Source: Rhodoferax sp. GW822-FHT02A01
GTDB taxonomy: Bacteria > Pseudomonadota > Gammaproteobacteria > Burkholderiales > Burkholderiaceae_C
Length of the DNA stretch: 64,000 bases
Assembly: GCF_038784515.1 (NCBI RefSeq)
Contig: NZ_CP152376.1
Coordinates: 496,001 to 560,000, forward strand
Direction of reading: 5' to 3'
Part shown: positions 35,022 through 43,718 of the stretch, in pieces
Layout of the letters: each line of letters begins with the position of its first letter
Numbering within the stretch: position 1 is the first letter of the stretch
The notes under the pieces: generated by a model
The model's input: only the letters and a program-made list of their open reading frames with translations
The model's database searches: none
What the model was told of the DNA's origin: nothing
Made by a program: the position numbers and the translations under genes

Positions 35022-35579
35022 TTAGATGGACAGGCCCAGACCACCGCTGGGTGTGTCGGGCGGACCAAACTCGGAGTCATGCAGGTCAGAGAGTGCCAGC
35101 ATGGCTTGCACCGCTTCCTGGTTGAAGCCGACGCGGGCGTGTCCCATGCCGTCGCCACCGGACATGATTAGCTTGTTGATGTAGACGCTGCATTCCTTGT
35201 AGCCCCACAGGGTGCGTATCGTGTTGGCAATGCGCTTGTGGTGCAGTTCCACCACGGCCAGGGCGGCTTCCTTGCGCTGATCCAGCGTCATCTCCTCCAG
35301 GGGGATCGGTTTGGTGGGCGCATCGGCAATTGCGCTTGCAGGGGGCGCCTGCACGGGTGCAGGTGCGCTTGCCTGCGGCGCCGCTTTGGAGGCTACGGGT
35401 TGAGGTGATGGTGTTGATGCCGACGCCGGAGGGGTCTGCTGTTCCGCAACTGCACTGTCCCACATACCCCAAGCCGTATCCGGATCATCTTCGATGACCT
35501 CTATACCACGCGTGACCTTCGCCTCTTGGGTTGGCGAGTCGTCAGACTTGTCGCGCTTGCCAAAAAACCTGCTGAGCAT
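35022..35579 (-). CDS. Hypothetical protein with Ala/Pro-rich linker
   Basis: I do not recognise this 185-aa protein. A short basic and acidic N-terminal part (MLSRFFGKRDKSDDSP, then DDPDTAWGMWDSAVAE) is followed by an Ala/Pro/Ser-rich linker (about residues 48-95). A more conserved-looking C-terminal helical part follows (TLDQRKEAALAVVELHHKRI and TLWGYKECSVYINKLIMSGG). No signal peptide is evident. It converges on rep with 15 nt between the stops and lies downstream of the TolC-OmpA fusion gene on the same strand. Confidence 0.65.
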   Translation of the reverse strand: MLSRFFGKRDKSDDSPTQEAKVTRGIEVIEDDPDTAWGMWDSAVAEQQTPPASASTPSPQPVASKAAPQASAPAPVQAPPASAIADAPTKPIPLEEMTLDQRKEAALAVVELHHKRIANTIRTLWGYKECSVYINKLIMSGGDGMGHARVGFNQEAVQAMLALSDLHDSEFGPPDTPSGGLGLSI

Positions 35580-35653
35580 GTGAGACTTTCTTGAAATTAG
35601 CGAAATGTTACCGCACTACGAACCGTTTGTTCCATTGAATTGTGTACAACAGC

Positions 35654-37636
35654 TCAACGCAAAATGACTTCCACACGGCGATTGCGCTGTTCCCTGGTGT
35701 TGTCCGGCGTGGCCACTTCCAGCATCTTCTTGCCAGCCGACTCTTCGGATATGGCTTCCACCTTGAGCCCCAAGGTGATCAGTTGCTGGACGACAAAATG
35801 GGCGCGCTTACGGCCCAACAACTCGTTCGCCTTTTCTGAACCCGAAGTGTCCGTGTGACCGATCACCGACACGTCCAGGCCCGGATGGGCTGCCGCTCGC
35901 TCGATGATTTTGGAGAGCAAGGCCGTGGACTCCGTAGTCAGCACATCGCTGCCTCGCTGGAAATACAGAACAAATCGCTCCGGCGCCTTGGGCAGAGCCG
36001 CCATTACCGCTCCGAAATCCCGTTTCAGCTGCTCATCACTCACTGCAAAGGCTGCGCCACCACCATCGGCTTTGACACCCTGCTGCGCATCCTGAAGCAC
36101 TTGCTTGCCGCCCTTGCCTTCGACAATGACCTTGCCCACCACGTTGTCGCGGTCCGGCAATAGCACCACGTAGGATCCGGTAGGCTTTTCGGGTTTGCCG
36201 AAGTTCAATCCAGCCTTGATGTTTGCCACCGTGTCGACGGCAGTCTCCACGCCTTTGCACATGGCGTTCACGTCCGTCTTGTCCTGTTCATCAGACTCCT
36301 TGTTGCCTGGCATGTCGGCACGTGCCGCGCCCACGGTGTTGATGAGTTGGCCCATGGCTGCCAGTGTGCGTGCCTGCGCCGCTGCCTGATCGTGGCGGGC
36401 GATGGTGTACGAACGGGAGGCCTGGAAAAATTCGTTTTGGGTGTCCAGCAAATCGAGCAAGGTGCGCTGACCAATTTCAAACTGCTGGCGGTAGGCCTCG
36501 CGCGTCTTTTCACTGGCAAGCCGGTGCCGGTCCTCGTAGTCCAGCTTCTCGCTCAGGCTACGCACATCACTGTAAGCCAGCGAAAGCACTTGACGTACGT
36601 CACGGCAGGCTTTGTTCTGCAGATCCCGCGCCTGATCGGAGTTGAAAGTAGCCATCTTTTCATTGGCCCTGTCCGCCCCACCTTTGAACAGGTTGTAGGT
36701 CAGCGCCACGGCCGCGCCCATCGCCCTGTTTTCGCCGGCAACCGAGTTGTTGTTGCCACTGGTGGCGTAACCCTGTAGATCCACACGCGGCATGTACCCC
36801 GCCTTGGCGGAGGCGATTGCGATTTGGCTGGCCCGCGCATTTTGAAGCGCGGCCAGCAAGGTCGGACTGTTCTGAATGCCATCTCGCATCAGAGCTTCAG
36901 CGCTGGCAGGCATCGTGCCGAGCTTGAAGGGCTCTGCCAACGCGGGCAGATTGCGCGGCGGGACCTCGCCTACAACACGCAAGTAACGGGCGCTGACGTC
37001 GTGCAAGTTGGTCAATTCGGTCAACAGATTCGACTCGGCTTGCGCCACTCGCCCCGTAGCCTGCTCCAGGTCCACGCGACGCCCTACCCCCGCGTTCACA
37101 CGCTCCTCGACCAAATTGGCCGATTGCTTGTGATCCACGTAATTCTGTGTTGCCAGCTCAACCAGCTCACGGTAACGCACCACATCGGCATAGGCCTTGA
37201 CGGCCTCCAGCGCGGTGTTTTCTGCGGTCTCCAGCAACTCGTAATACCGGGTGCGTTTGGCCGCAGTCAGGCGGTGCACTTCGTTGGAAGTGAAAAAGCC
37301 GTCAAACAGAATCTGATTGACCGTGAGCTTGGCAGAACTGGTGTCGTAATTGGTGCTGGGCACAGTTGGGGTGGTGCGGTTCTCGGGGCCGGCAGAGGCA
37401 GAGAAGTCCACTTGCGGCAAGAAACCGGCCTTTGCAATATCGCGCAGGCTGTCGGCCACAGCAAAGGCAGCCAGCTTGGCCTGTACCTCTGGGTTGCTAC
37501 CAACTGCTTTTTTCACCGCCAGCACCATCGGTTCAGGAAGGGTCGCTAGTTTGGCTTCGGAAGCCGACTGAGCCCAACCCGGTTGCGCAGTGAGCACACA
37601 TACGACAAACGATGAGATTACAAATTTCTGGTGCAC
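35654..37636 (-). CDS. TolC-family outer membrane channel fused to a C-terminal OmpA domain
   Basis: The 660-aa protein has a signal peptide (cleavage after GWA, about residue 22) and a TolC/LapE-type efflux domain (about residues 35-430: two long helical repeats, with YEDRHRLASEKTREAYRQQF and RTLLDLLDTQNEFFQASRSY). A linker follows, then an OmpA-type peptidoglycan-binding domain (about residues 550-660: VLYFQRGSDVLTTESTAL, VIGHTDTSGSEKANELLGRK, NRRVEVIL). Type I secretion channels and OmpA partners are usually separate genes. The start is uncertain: no ATG is available, and GTG 37636 gives the cleanest signal peptide while TTG 37684 adds 16 residues. Neither has a good ribosome site. Confidence 0.88.
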   Translation of the reverse strand: MHQKFVISSFVVCVLTAQPGWAQSASEAKLATLPEPMVLAVKKAVGSNPEVQAKLAAFAVADSLRDIAKAGFLPQVDFSASAGPENRTTPTVPSTNYDTSSAKLTVNQILFDGFFTSNEVHRLTAAKRTRYYELLETAENTALEAVKAYADVVRYRELVELATQNYVDHKQSANLVEERVNAGVGRRVDLEQATGRVAQAESNLLTELTNLHDVSARYLRVVGEVPPRNLPALAEPFKLGTMPASAEALMRDGIQNSPTLLAALQNARASQIAIASAKAGYMPRVDLQGYATSGNNNSVAGENRAMGAAVALTYNLFKGGADRANEKMATFNSDQARDLQNKACRDVRQVLSLAYSDVRSLSEKLDYEDRHRLASEKTREAYRQQFEIGQRTLLDLLDTQNEFFQASRSYTIARHDQAAAQARTLAAMGQLINTVGAARADMPGNKESDEQDKTDVNAMCKGVETAVDTVANIKAGLNFGKPEKPTGSYVVLLPDRDNVVGKVIVEGKGGKQVLQDAQQGVKADGGGAAFAVSDEQLKRDFGAVMAALPKAPERFVLYFQRGSDVLTTESTALLSKIIERAAAHPGLDVSVIGHTDTSGSEKANELLGRKRAHFVVQQLITLGLKVEAISEESAGKKMLEVATPDNTREQRNRRVEVILR

Positions 37637-37772
37637 GATGATATTTATTGTTCGTTGAATTTCAGTGTGCCCCCAAGAGCGCAACCCACACTGTCAGATG
37701 GCCCGAATATAGGGCCTGCCCCGGTGGTTGGCAATGCGTTATGTGGTACGGGCGTGAAGGGATTGCACAGAC

Positions 37773-37805
37773 AGGACATCATGGCAGCTTGAGCCATGAT
37801 GTCCT
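37773..37805. repeat. 13-bp perfect inverted repeat with 7-nt loop
   Basis: AGGACATCATGGC (37773-37785) and GCCATGATGTCCT (37793-37805) are exact complements around AGCTTGA. It lies 5 bp after the 3' end of tRNA-Gly, where a processing or termination signal is expected. No T-run follows on the minus strand, so it is not a standard intrinsic terminator. Confidence 0.6.
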
Positions 37806-37810
37806 AATGT

Positions 37811-37886
37811 TGGAGCGGGATAAGAGGCTCGAACTCTCGACCTATACCTTGGCAAGGTATCGCTCTACCAACTGAGCTAATCCCGC
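37811..37886 (-). tRNA. tRNA-Gly (anticodon GCC)
   Basis: Read on the minus strand, this 76-nt sequence begins GCGGGATTAGCTCAG and ends with GTTCGAGCCTC, the acceptor stem and an encoded CCA. The anticodon loop TTGCCAA gives GCC. All four arms can be drawn, and the D-arm and T-arm consensus bases are present. Confidence 0.95.
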
Positions 37887-38072
37887 ATAAGCGACCATTT
37901 TTGTGGTCAGATGAAATCCCATCTTCGCGATGGAAATTCCAATTGATGGCTTCGGGCTGTATCAATGTACAACTCAAGGTTTTTTCTCTTTTGAAGAGAA
38001 CCCTGTTACCCGAAGCAAGTCTTCTATTGTACACCGACAACGACCTCTCCAGCCCCAATACGAGCTTCTTAC

Positions 38073-38510
38073 TCAGTACTTGAAGGGAACGGTATTGGTC
38101 GGAGCAGACTGCATGACGTTGGGGGCGCTGTTCACGTTGGAGTTTTTCTGCGCTCTGTCCTGCTCCACTTTATTCGCAAGATCCCTATTCACCCTAGACT
38201 GCTGGTCTTGCGCAGCACGCGCTACTTGCTCCTGCGCCAAGCGTCTGGCTTCAACCTCATCGGCCAGTGCCTTGTCGCGGGCAACCTTGGCGTCGTGCTC
38301 GGCCTTTTGCTGCGTCATCTCGGCGTCTGACGGCGCATTGATGTTCAACTTGGACAGCCTGCCTTGGCATTCCTTGTCCGAGAACACGACAATCCCAGTC
38401 GCATCCATACATTTGTAGACGGCACGCTCCTGCGCCTGACCGCCTGTCCCCGCAAGCATTACGAATACAAGCGCAGGAATGAATGCCAGCCCTCTCAACT
38501 GTCTTGTCAT
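38073..38510 (-). CDS. DUF4124 domain-containing periplasmic protein
   Basis: The 145-aa protein starts with a signal peptide (about residues 1-26, with the hydrophobic stretch LAFIPALVFVMLAGTGG and likely cleavage after GQA). The DUF4124 pattern YKCMDATGIVVFSDKECQG follows (about residues 32-50). A charged, helical C-terminal half ends in VPFKY. DUF4124 proteins are common in betaproteobacteria and have no assigned function. A candidate promoter lies at 38553-38580. It is located between tRNA-Gly and tRNA-Phe on the same strand. Confidence 0.85.
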   Translation of the reverse strand: MTRQLRGLAFIPALVFVMLAGTGGQAQERAVYKCMDATGIVVFSDKECQGRLSKLNINAPSDAEMTQQKAEHDAKVARDKALADEVEARRLAQEQVARAAQDQQSRVNRDLANKVEQDRAQKNSNVNSAPNVMQSAPTNTVPFKY

Positions 38511-38552
38511 TTGATTGGCCCCTGAAAGAATGAAATCACCCCCGACACTTTC

Positions 38553-38580
38553 ATGATAGTTCGGGCTACAGCTTATTCAA
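38553..38580 (-). promoter_or_regulatory. Candidate promoter of the DUF4124 gene
   Basis: On the minus strand TTGAAT (38580-38575) is followed after 16 bp by TATCAT (38558-38553), and the ATG of the DUF4124 gene lies 42 bp further at 38510. Confidence 0.45.
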
Positions 38581-38641
38581 TTGGTAAATTGCGGCACGGG
38601 TACCGGGGCAAATCATGAAGATCACACACCAGACGTAGAAA

Positions 38642-38671
38642 CGCCCCGGTATCCAAAAGGGTACTGGGGCG
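38642..38671 (-). terminator. Intrinsic terminator downstream of tRNA-Phe
   Basis: On the minus strand a GC-rich stem (CGCCCC...GGGGCG with partly paired inner bases and a central TTTT loop) is followed by GTTTCT. It lies 9 bp after the 3' end of tRNA-Phe. Confidence 0.7.
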
Positions 38672-38680
38672 CGTCGTTAT

Positions 38681-38756
38681 TGGTGGCCTGGGGCGGAATC
38701 GAACCACCGACACAAGGATTTTCAATCCTCTGCTCTACCGACTGAGCTACCGGGCC
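38681..38756 (-). tRNA. tRNA-Phe (anticodon GAA)
   Basis: The minus-strand 76-nt sequence starts GGCCCGGTAGCTCAG and ends in GGTTCGATTCCG, the acceptor stem and an encoded CCA. The anticodon loop TTGAAAA gives GAA. A GC-rich terminator follows 9 bp downstream. Confidence 0.95.
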
Positions 38757-38810
38757 GAGCCTTGAATTATAGCATCAACTTTTCGCAACTTCGGCAGACA
38801 GGCGTTCGGC

Positions 38811-39488
38811 TCAGGCTGCCTGGCGTTTGCCTCGGGTAAGGTCCACGCCCAACTGCTTGAGCTTGCGGTACAGATGGGTACGCTCCAGGCCGGTTTTTTC
38901 AGCAACCCGAGTCATGGAACCATTTTCACGCGCAAGGTGATACTCGAAATAGGCCTTTTCGAATTCATCACGTGCTTCGCGCAGCGGCTTGTCCAACAAA
39001 AAGCTCTGGTTGGGTTGTGGGCCGGCCTCTACTCCGTTTGCAAGTGCCTGGGCAGAAGCGTCCACTGATTCGGCCAGGACAAGCTCTTTGGAGGGCACTT
39101 CAGGTTGGGCGGCCTTTCGAAGATTGCCACGCGTCAAACCTTGCTCCACTGCCTTGAGCAGCTTCTGCATGGTGATGGGTTTTTCCAAAAAGGCCAAGGC
39201 GCCGATCTTTGTAGCTTCGACCGCCGTGTCTATGGTTGCATGACCGCTCATCATGATGACAGGCATGTTCAGCAAACCGGATGCCGACCACTCCTTGAGC
39301 AGGGTGACGCCGTCCGTATCGGGCATCCAGATGTCCAGCAGAACCAGATCCGGTCGCTCGCGCACACGGGCTGAACGGGCCTGTGCCGCGTTCTCGGCAA
39401 GTTCAACCTGATGCCCTTCGTCGTTGAGGATTTCCCAGAGCAGGTCCCGGATTCCATGCTCGTCATCGACCACCAAAATGTTTGCCAT
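38811..39488 (-). CDS. Short NtrX-like response regulator with Fis-type HTH and no AAA+ domain
   Basis: The 225-aa protein has an N-terminal receiver domain (about residues 1-120: ILVVDDEHGIRDLLWEILND, phospho-Asp in LVLLDIWMPDTDG, Lys in FLEKPIT). After a linker it has a Fis-like helix-turn-helix at the C-terminus (AYFEYHLARENGSMTRVAEK, then ERTHLYRKLKQLGVDL). Full NtrX is about 450 aa and has a central sigma-54-activating AAA+ domain, which is absent here. It therefore cannot activate sigma-54 by ATP hydrolysis. It lies 35 nt after the kinase gene. Confidence 0.88.
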   Translation of the reverse strand: MANILVVDDEHGIRDLLWEILNDEGHQVELAENAAQARSARVRERPDLVLLDIWMPDTDGVTLLKEWSASGLLNMPVIMMSGHATIDTAVEATKIGALAFLEKPITMQKLLKAVEQGLTRGNLRKAAQPEVPSKELVLAESVDASAQALANGVEAGPQPNQSFLLDKPLREARDEFEKAYFEYHLARENGSMTRVAEKTGLERTHLYRKLKQLGVDLTRGKRQAA

Positions 39489-39523
39489 CGTGTCCGCGAA
39501 TTCCTTGGAGTATGTCTAAAGGC

Positions 39524-41803
39524 TCAAGTCTGTGAGCTATTTACAACGGCCAATGATAACGACACTTGCGCACCTACGACTTTGCCGTCCACAACACGAT
39601 TGCTGATGTCCACACGCGAGCCGTGTTCATCGGCTATTTTCTTGACCACCGCAAGCCCCAGTCCGGTGCCTTTGACCTTGGTGGTGACGTAAGGTTCAAA
39701 GGCCCGCTTGAGGATGGCTTCAGCGAAACCGGTTCCCTGGTCGAGTACGCTCAGGCGCACGCGTCCTTTGGTCTCCTGCCATACGGTGCGCACCACGATG
39801 TGCCCATCCGAGCCCTGCTCCAGATTTTGCGACTCGGTCGCATCCTGGGCGTTTTGCAGCAAGTTGTGAATGACTTGGCGCAACTGATGTGCGTCACCCC
39901 GAACCTTGGGACACTTGGCATCCAACTCCAGCAAGACCTGCACGCGCGGAGACTCGGCGTCGTACAGATGCAGCACGTCCTGCACCAAGGCATTCAGGTC
40001 CACCGGCTTGAGTTCCGCCGCCGGAAGGCGCGCATAGTCACGGAACTCATTGACCAAGCGCTTCATGGCATCGACCTGGTCCACGATGGTCTTGACGGAT
40101 TTGTTGAGGACTTGCTGTTCGGCGGGTTCGAGCTTGCCCGACAGCTTGAGCTCCAGACGTTCGGCCGACAACTGGATGGGGGTCAGCGGATTCTTGATCT
40201 CGTGCGCAAGTCGCCGTGCCACTTCACCCCAGGCCTGGGCGCGCTGCGCCGACACGATCTCGGAAATATCGTCAAACACCAGCAGGCGCGTATCGCCCGG
40301 CAATTCGGCACCACGTGCCACGATGGTCAAGGCGCGGTCAAACGGGGCATGCATGGGTGCACTGCTGACACCCAATTCGAAAGTTTGCTGCCAATGATCC
40401 GGCTCGCGTTCCTGCTTGGCCAGCAGAAATTCCGTGAACTGGATTTGCACGGACTGGCCGAAATCCTCCAGGCCAGGAATGCTGGACAGCACCTGACCTT
40501 GATGTGCGGCCAGAGGGACCTTCAGTATGCGGGTAGCTCCCGGATTGGCTGAGAGCAAAGCGCCCTGCCGGTCCAGCACGATGACGCCGGCAGTCAGATT
40601 GTCCAGGATGGTCTGCAGGTTGGCACGCGCAGCGTCCACTTCCGCCATGCTGTGCTCCACAGCGGCCCGGGCATCGGCCAATTGGGCGGTCATGGTGGCG
40701 AACGCGCGCGTCAATCCGCCCAGCTCGTCCTTGCCCTGCATGGCCAGCTTGGGGCGCAGATCTCCGGCTGCAACCTGGCTGACGCCTTCGGCCAACAGCA
40801 GCAGAGGCCGCGCCAACTGATTGCCCAGCACCACGGCCAGCAGCACTGCGCCGAACACCGCCAGAAACAGGCTGAGCGTCAACGTGCCGATGTACATGCG
40901 CTTGAGGCCCACGCGTGCCAATGCGCGCTCTTGGTACTCCCGGTTCGCGGTGTCCACGGCCAGTGCATTGGCCACAAGATTGCGTGGCAACGCCTTGGAC
41001 ACCAGCAGGAAATGGGGCTCGGGGCTCAGACCCAGACCCGACAGCGCCAGAGGCACCAGCACGCGGATGCGCGACGCCGCGAGCGAGTCGGGCGTTGCCT
41101 CTTCCAGGCCATCGATCCAAGCCGCGGCACGCTCAGATTTGGCAAGGCGGAACTGCGCACTCGTGGGCTTGTCTGGGTTGAGCTGAATACGTGTCTGGCC
41201 GCCTGTGGCAACCAATCTGCCGCCGGATGTCCAGATGGCGATTTCGGACGCTCCCAGTTGATCGACGAGCTTTTCCAACTGCAATCCGGCGCCAGCCTCG
41301 GACACGTCATTGAGCTGTGGCGCAGCCGCGCGGACCTTGGCACTGAACTCGCTGGACAGGGTATCCAACGTCACCCGCCCCAGGCTCAGGCCTGCGTCAA
41401 GCGCGCCTTCAACCTTGACGTCAAACCAGGTCTCGATGGAACGCGACACGAACTGGTAGGACACTACGTAGATCAACAGGCCGGGTGCGAAGCCGACCAA
41501 TGCGAAGATCGCCGCGAGCTTGACCAGAAGGCGACTACCGAAGCGTCCTTGCCGCAAACGCATGAACAGGCGGTAGGCCACCCACACAATGGCCACCAGC
41601 AGCACGGAAGCCACCGCCACATTGACGGAAAACAGCAGCGCGTAGTTGCGCTCGTACAAATCGCGGTTATTGGTCGCCTGCATCAGCATGTACAGCAGCA
41701 CGGCGCCTATGAGCACCATGCATGCTGCTGCCACCGTCACGGTGCGTCGCACGGCGCGCGACGTGTGGCGCACTGTAGGCGCGGTCTGCAAGGATTCGGT
41801 CAT
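39524..41803 (-). CDS. NtrY-like membrane sensor histidine kinase
   Basis: The 759-aa kinase begins with several membrane segments (about residues 20-45 and 60-85, then 95-125). A periplasmic region follows, then a membrane segment and a HAMP-like region (NQLARPLLLLAEGVSQVAAG). A PAS domain follows, then the HisKA box with the phospho-acceptor His in RLAHEIKNPLTPIQLSAERL, and the HATPase motifs (NLLQNAQDATE, DQGTGFAEAILKRAFEPYVT, GTGLGLAVVKKIADEHG). It fits the NtrY family. Its signal is not evident from sequence. The ATG at 41803 overlaps the DUF4390 stop by 4 nt. Confidence 0.9.
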   Translation of the reverse strand: MTESLQTAPTVRHTSRAVRRTVTVAAACMVLIGAVLLYMLMQATNNRDLYERNYALLFSVNVAVASVLLVAIVWVAYRLFMRLRQGRFGSRLLVKLAAIFALVGFAPGLLIYVVSYQFVSRSIETWFDVKVEGALDAGLSLGRVTLDTLSSEFSAKVRAAAPQLNDVSEAGAGLQLEKLVDQLGASEIAIWTSGGRLVATGGQTRIQLNPDKPTSAQFRLAKSERAAAWIDGLEEATPDSLAASRIRVLVPLALSGLGLSPEPHFLLVSKALPRNLVANALAVDTANREYQERALARVGLKRMYIGTLTLSLFLAVFGAVLLAVVLGNQLARPLLLLAEGVSQVAAGDLRPKLAMQGKDELGGLTRAFATMTAQLADARAAVEHSMAEVDAARANLQTILDNLTAGVIVLDRQGALLSANPGATRILKVPLAAHQGQVLSSIPGLEDFGQSVQIQFTEFLLAKQEREPDHWQQTFELGVSSAPMHAPFDRALTIVARGAELPGDTRLLVFDDISEIVSAQRAQAWGEVARRLAHEIKNPLTPIQLSAERLELKLSGKLEPAEQQVLNKSVKTIVDQVDAMKRLVNEFRDYARLPAAELKPVDLNALVQDVLHLYDAESPRVQVLLELDAKCPKVRGDAHQLRQVIHNLLQNAQDATESQNLEQGSDGHIVVRTVWQETKGRVRLSVLDQGTGFAEAILKRAFEPYVTTKVKGTGLGLAVVKKIADEHGSRVDISNRVVDGKVVGAQVSLSLAVVNSSQT

Positions 41804-42429
41804 TTGCCGGTCTCGGTGGAGAACGGTGTCAGTACGCCAACGGAGATGTCCCAATCTGACTGGCCGATGGCGCCAATCTGGAACGGACGGGGCAATTGCC
41901 CCAGGTCGAGCTTGAAGCGGAAATCAAGCTTGTACTTGGCGGATGCGTCCAGGTCGGACACGTCGGCAATCTTCCATTTAGCGATACGCTTGATGGCCAC
42001 CAAGGCTTGGGCCAGGGTATCGAAGTTCTGACTGAGCGCCAGCCCGGCACCGGTGCTGGCGATGGCGCCCGGACTGACGTTCAGACGCCAGCGGCGGGTG
42101 AGCGGCTGGTAGGCCAGGCGCATATGGCGCTCTGCAAACGTCACACGACGGTCATACCAGTACCAGCGTTCACGAAGCACTTCAGCGCTGACCACAAACA
42201 CCATCGGTATACCTTTGACCAAAGCATCTTCTACCGCCGAGGGCATCTCGAACTGCACCTGGGCCGACAGCAGCCACTCTTCATCTGCACGTTCCAGCCG
42301 CAACTGGGTGATTTCGGTCGTGACTTGCGCATGCGCCAGGGCCACGAACATCAGCAGCCACGCCAGCAACAGCCGCAGGCTGCAATCAAACAGCCTGTTT
42401 TTGCAGGAGTGCGTAGAAAAATCCGTCAT
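41800..42429 (-). CDS. DUF4390 domain protein
   Basis: The 209-aa protein has an N-terminal hydrophobic segment (LRLLLAWLLMFVALAHA, a likely signal peptide) and the DUF4390 body (VTTEITQLRLERADEEWLLS, VVSAEVLRERWYWYDRRVTF, NFDTLAQALVAIKRIAKWKI). The family is found next to ntrY in betaproteobacteria. Its function is unknown. I start it at ATG 42429, which has GGTGA four bases upstream; ATG 42459 would add ten residues. Its start lies 44 nt inside the 3' end of rsmB, and its stop overlaps the kinase ATG. Confidence 0.82.
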   Translation of the reverse strand: MTDFSTHSCKNRLFDCSLRLLLAWLLMFVALAHAQVTTEITQLRLERADEEWLLSAQVQFEMPSAVEDALVKGIPMVFVVSAEVLRERWYWYDRRVTFAERHMRLAYQPLTRRWRLNVSPGAIASTGAGLALSQNFDTLAQALVAIKRIAKWKIADVSDLDASAKYKLDFRFKLDLGQLPRPFQIGAIGQSDWDISVGVLTPFSTETGK

Positions 42430-43711
42430 GGTCACCGTTGTGATTGTCCGTGACTGCATCGGCTTTCATGGGGTTTGCCGGGATTAAATGCCCCGGTGAC
42501 GGCAGCAGTGCAGCATCGGTGTTGTGTGCAAGAAACGTTTGCACTTGCCCGGCCCCCTCGGCGAGGAACACCGAGCACGTGCAATACAGCAGGCGGCCGC
42601 CGGGCGCCAGCAGGGACCAGAGCGTCTGCAGCAACTTCTTTTGCAGGGCTGCGAGCTGGGCAATGTCGCTCTCACGGCGCAGCCAGCGCACGTCGGGATG
42701 ACGGCGAACAATGCCGGAGGCGGTACAGGGTGCATCCAGCAGGATGGCATCAAACTGGCGCCCATCCCACCAGCTCTGTGGTTGACCGGCATCTGCCGCC
42801 TTGACCGTGGCCTGCAATCCCAGTCGCTCCAGGTTCTCGGCAATGCGTTTGCAGCGCCTGGCATCCACGTCCAGAGCAACTACTTCTCCGACACCGCACT
42901 CCAGCAAGTGGCCGGTCTTGCCACCGGGCGCAGCGCACGCGTCCAGTACGCGCTTGGAGTCCAGTCCTTCCAATCCGGCCAGCAACAGCGGTGCTGCCAT
43001 CTGGGCGGCGGCATCCTGCACGGATACCGCTCCCTCCGCAAAGCCGGGCAGTTGATGCACCGGCACCGCGCGCTCCAGCTCAATGCCACTGAGTCCCACC
43101 GCGTGCGCTGCAATGCCCGCTTCGGCCAGACGCTCCAGGTAGGCCGGAACCGAGGTCTTGCGCCCATTCACCCGCAAAGCCATGGGCGCTTGCCGATTGG
43201 CAGCCAGCAAAATGGCTTCCCAGTGGTCGGGATGGTCTTTTTGCAGACGCCGTATCCACCACAGCGGATGGTTCCAGCGCGCCTGCAGATCCGTGTCGGT
43301 GGAGGCAACCAGTGCCTCCCGCTCGCGCAGGAAGCGGCGCAGACAGGCATTGATGAACGCGGCCTGGGCCCGTGTTTGCGTATGCTGCTTGGCCGCTTCC
43401 ACGCACTGGTTCACCAGAGTGAAAGCGTCATAAGGTGAATCTTCCTCACGCCACAGCAGGGCCAGTGCCAGGCACAGCAAAGCATCGACTGCGGGTGGAG
43501 GCGCCTTGCGCGCTAGTTGCCTGCGCAATGCCTCGGCACGGCCGGCATTGCGCCAGGCCTGAAAGGCGAGCGCCTGCACGCCAGGGCGCAACTCGGGCGC
43601 CACCGCTTCTACCGCGGCACTCCCGGACGCACCGGATCGCACGGCCTGTACCACTTGCGCAGTGGCCAGCAGTTGCCGCCACAGCGGAATCTGTTCTGTT
43701 GTCTGTTGCAT
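42386..43711 (-). CDS. rsmB: 16S rRNA m5C967 methyltransferase RsmB
   Basis: RsmB methylates C967 of 16S rRNA with SAM. The 441-aa length is normal. An N-terminal NusB-like helical domain (about residues 1-140) precedes the methyltransferase domain, with the SAM loop ACAAPGGKTGHLLECG and the two catalytic-type cysteines in LDAPCTASGIVRRHPD and YCTCSVFLAEGAGQ. It overlaps the DUF4390 gene by 44 nt and follows the LemA-like gene after 7 nt. Confidence 0.94.
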   Translation of the reverse strand: MQQTTEQIPLWRQLLATAQVVQAVRSGASGSAAVEAVAPELRPGVQALAFQAWRNAGRAEALRRQLARKAPPPAVDALLCLALALLWREEDSPYDAFTLVNQCVEAAKQHTQTRAQAAFINACLRRFLREREALVASTDTDLQARWNHPLWWIRRLQKDHPDHWEAILLAANRQAPMALRVNGRKTSVPAYLERLAEAGIAAHAVGLSGIELERAVPVHQLPGFAEGAVSVQDAAAQMAAPLLLAGLEGLDSKRVLDACAAPGGKTGHLLECGVGEVVALDVDARRCKRIAENLERLGLQATVKAADAGQPQSWWDGRQFDAILLDAPCTASGIVRRHPDVRWLRRESDIAQLAALQKKLLQTLWSLLAPGGRLLYCTCSVFLAEGAGQVQTFLAHNTDAALLPSPGHLIPANPMKADAVTDNHNGDHDGFFYALLQKQAV

Positions 43712-43718
43712 TGATTTG

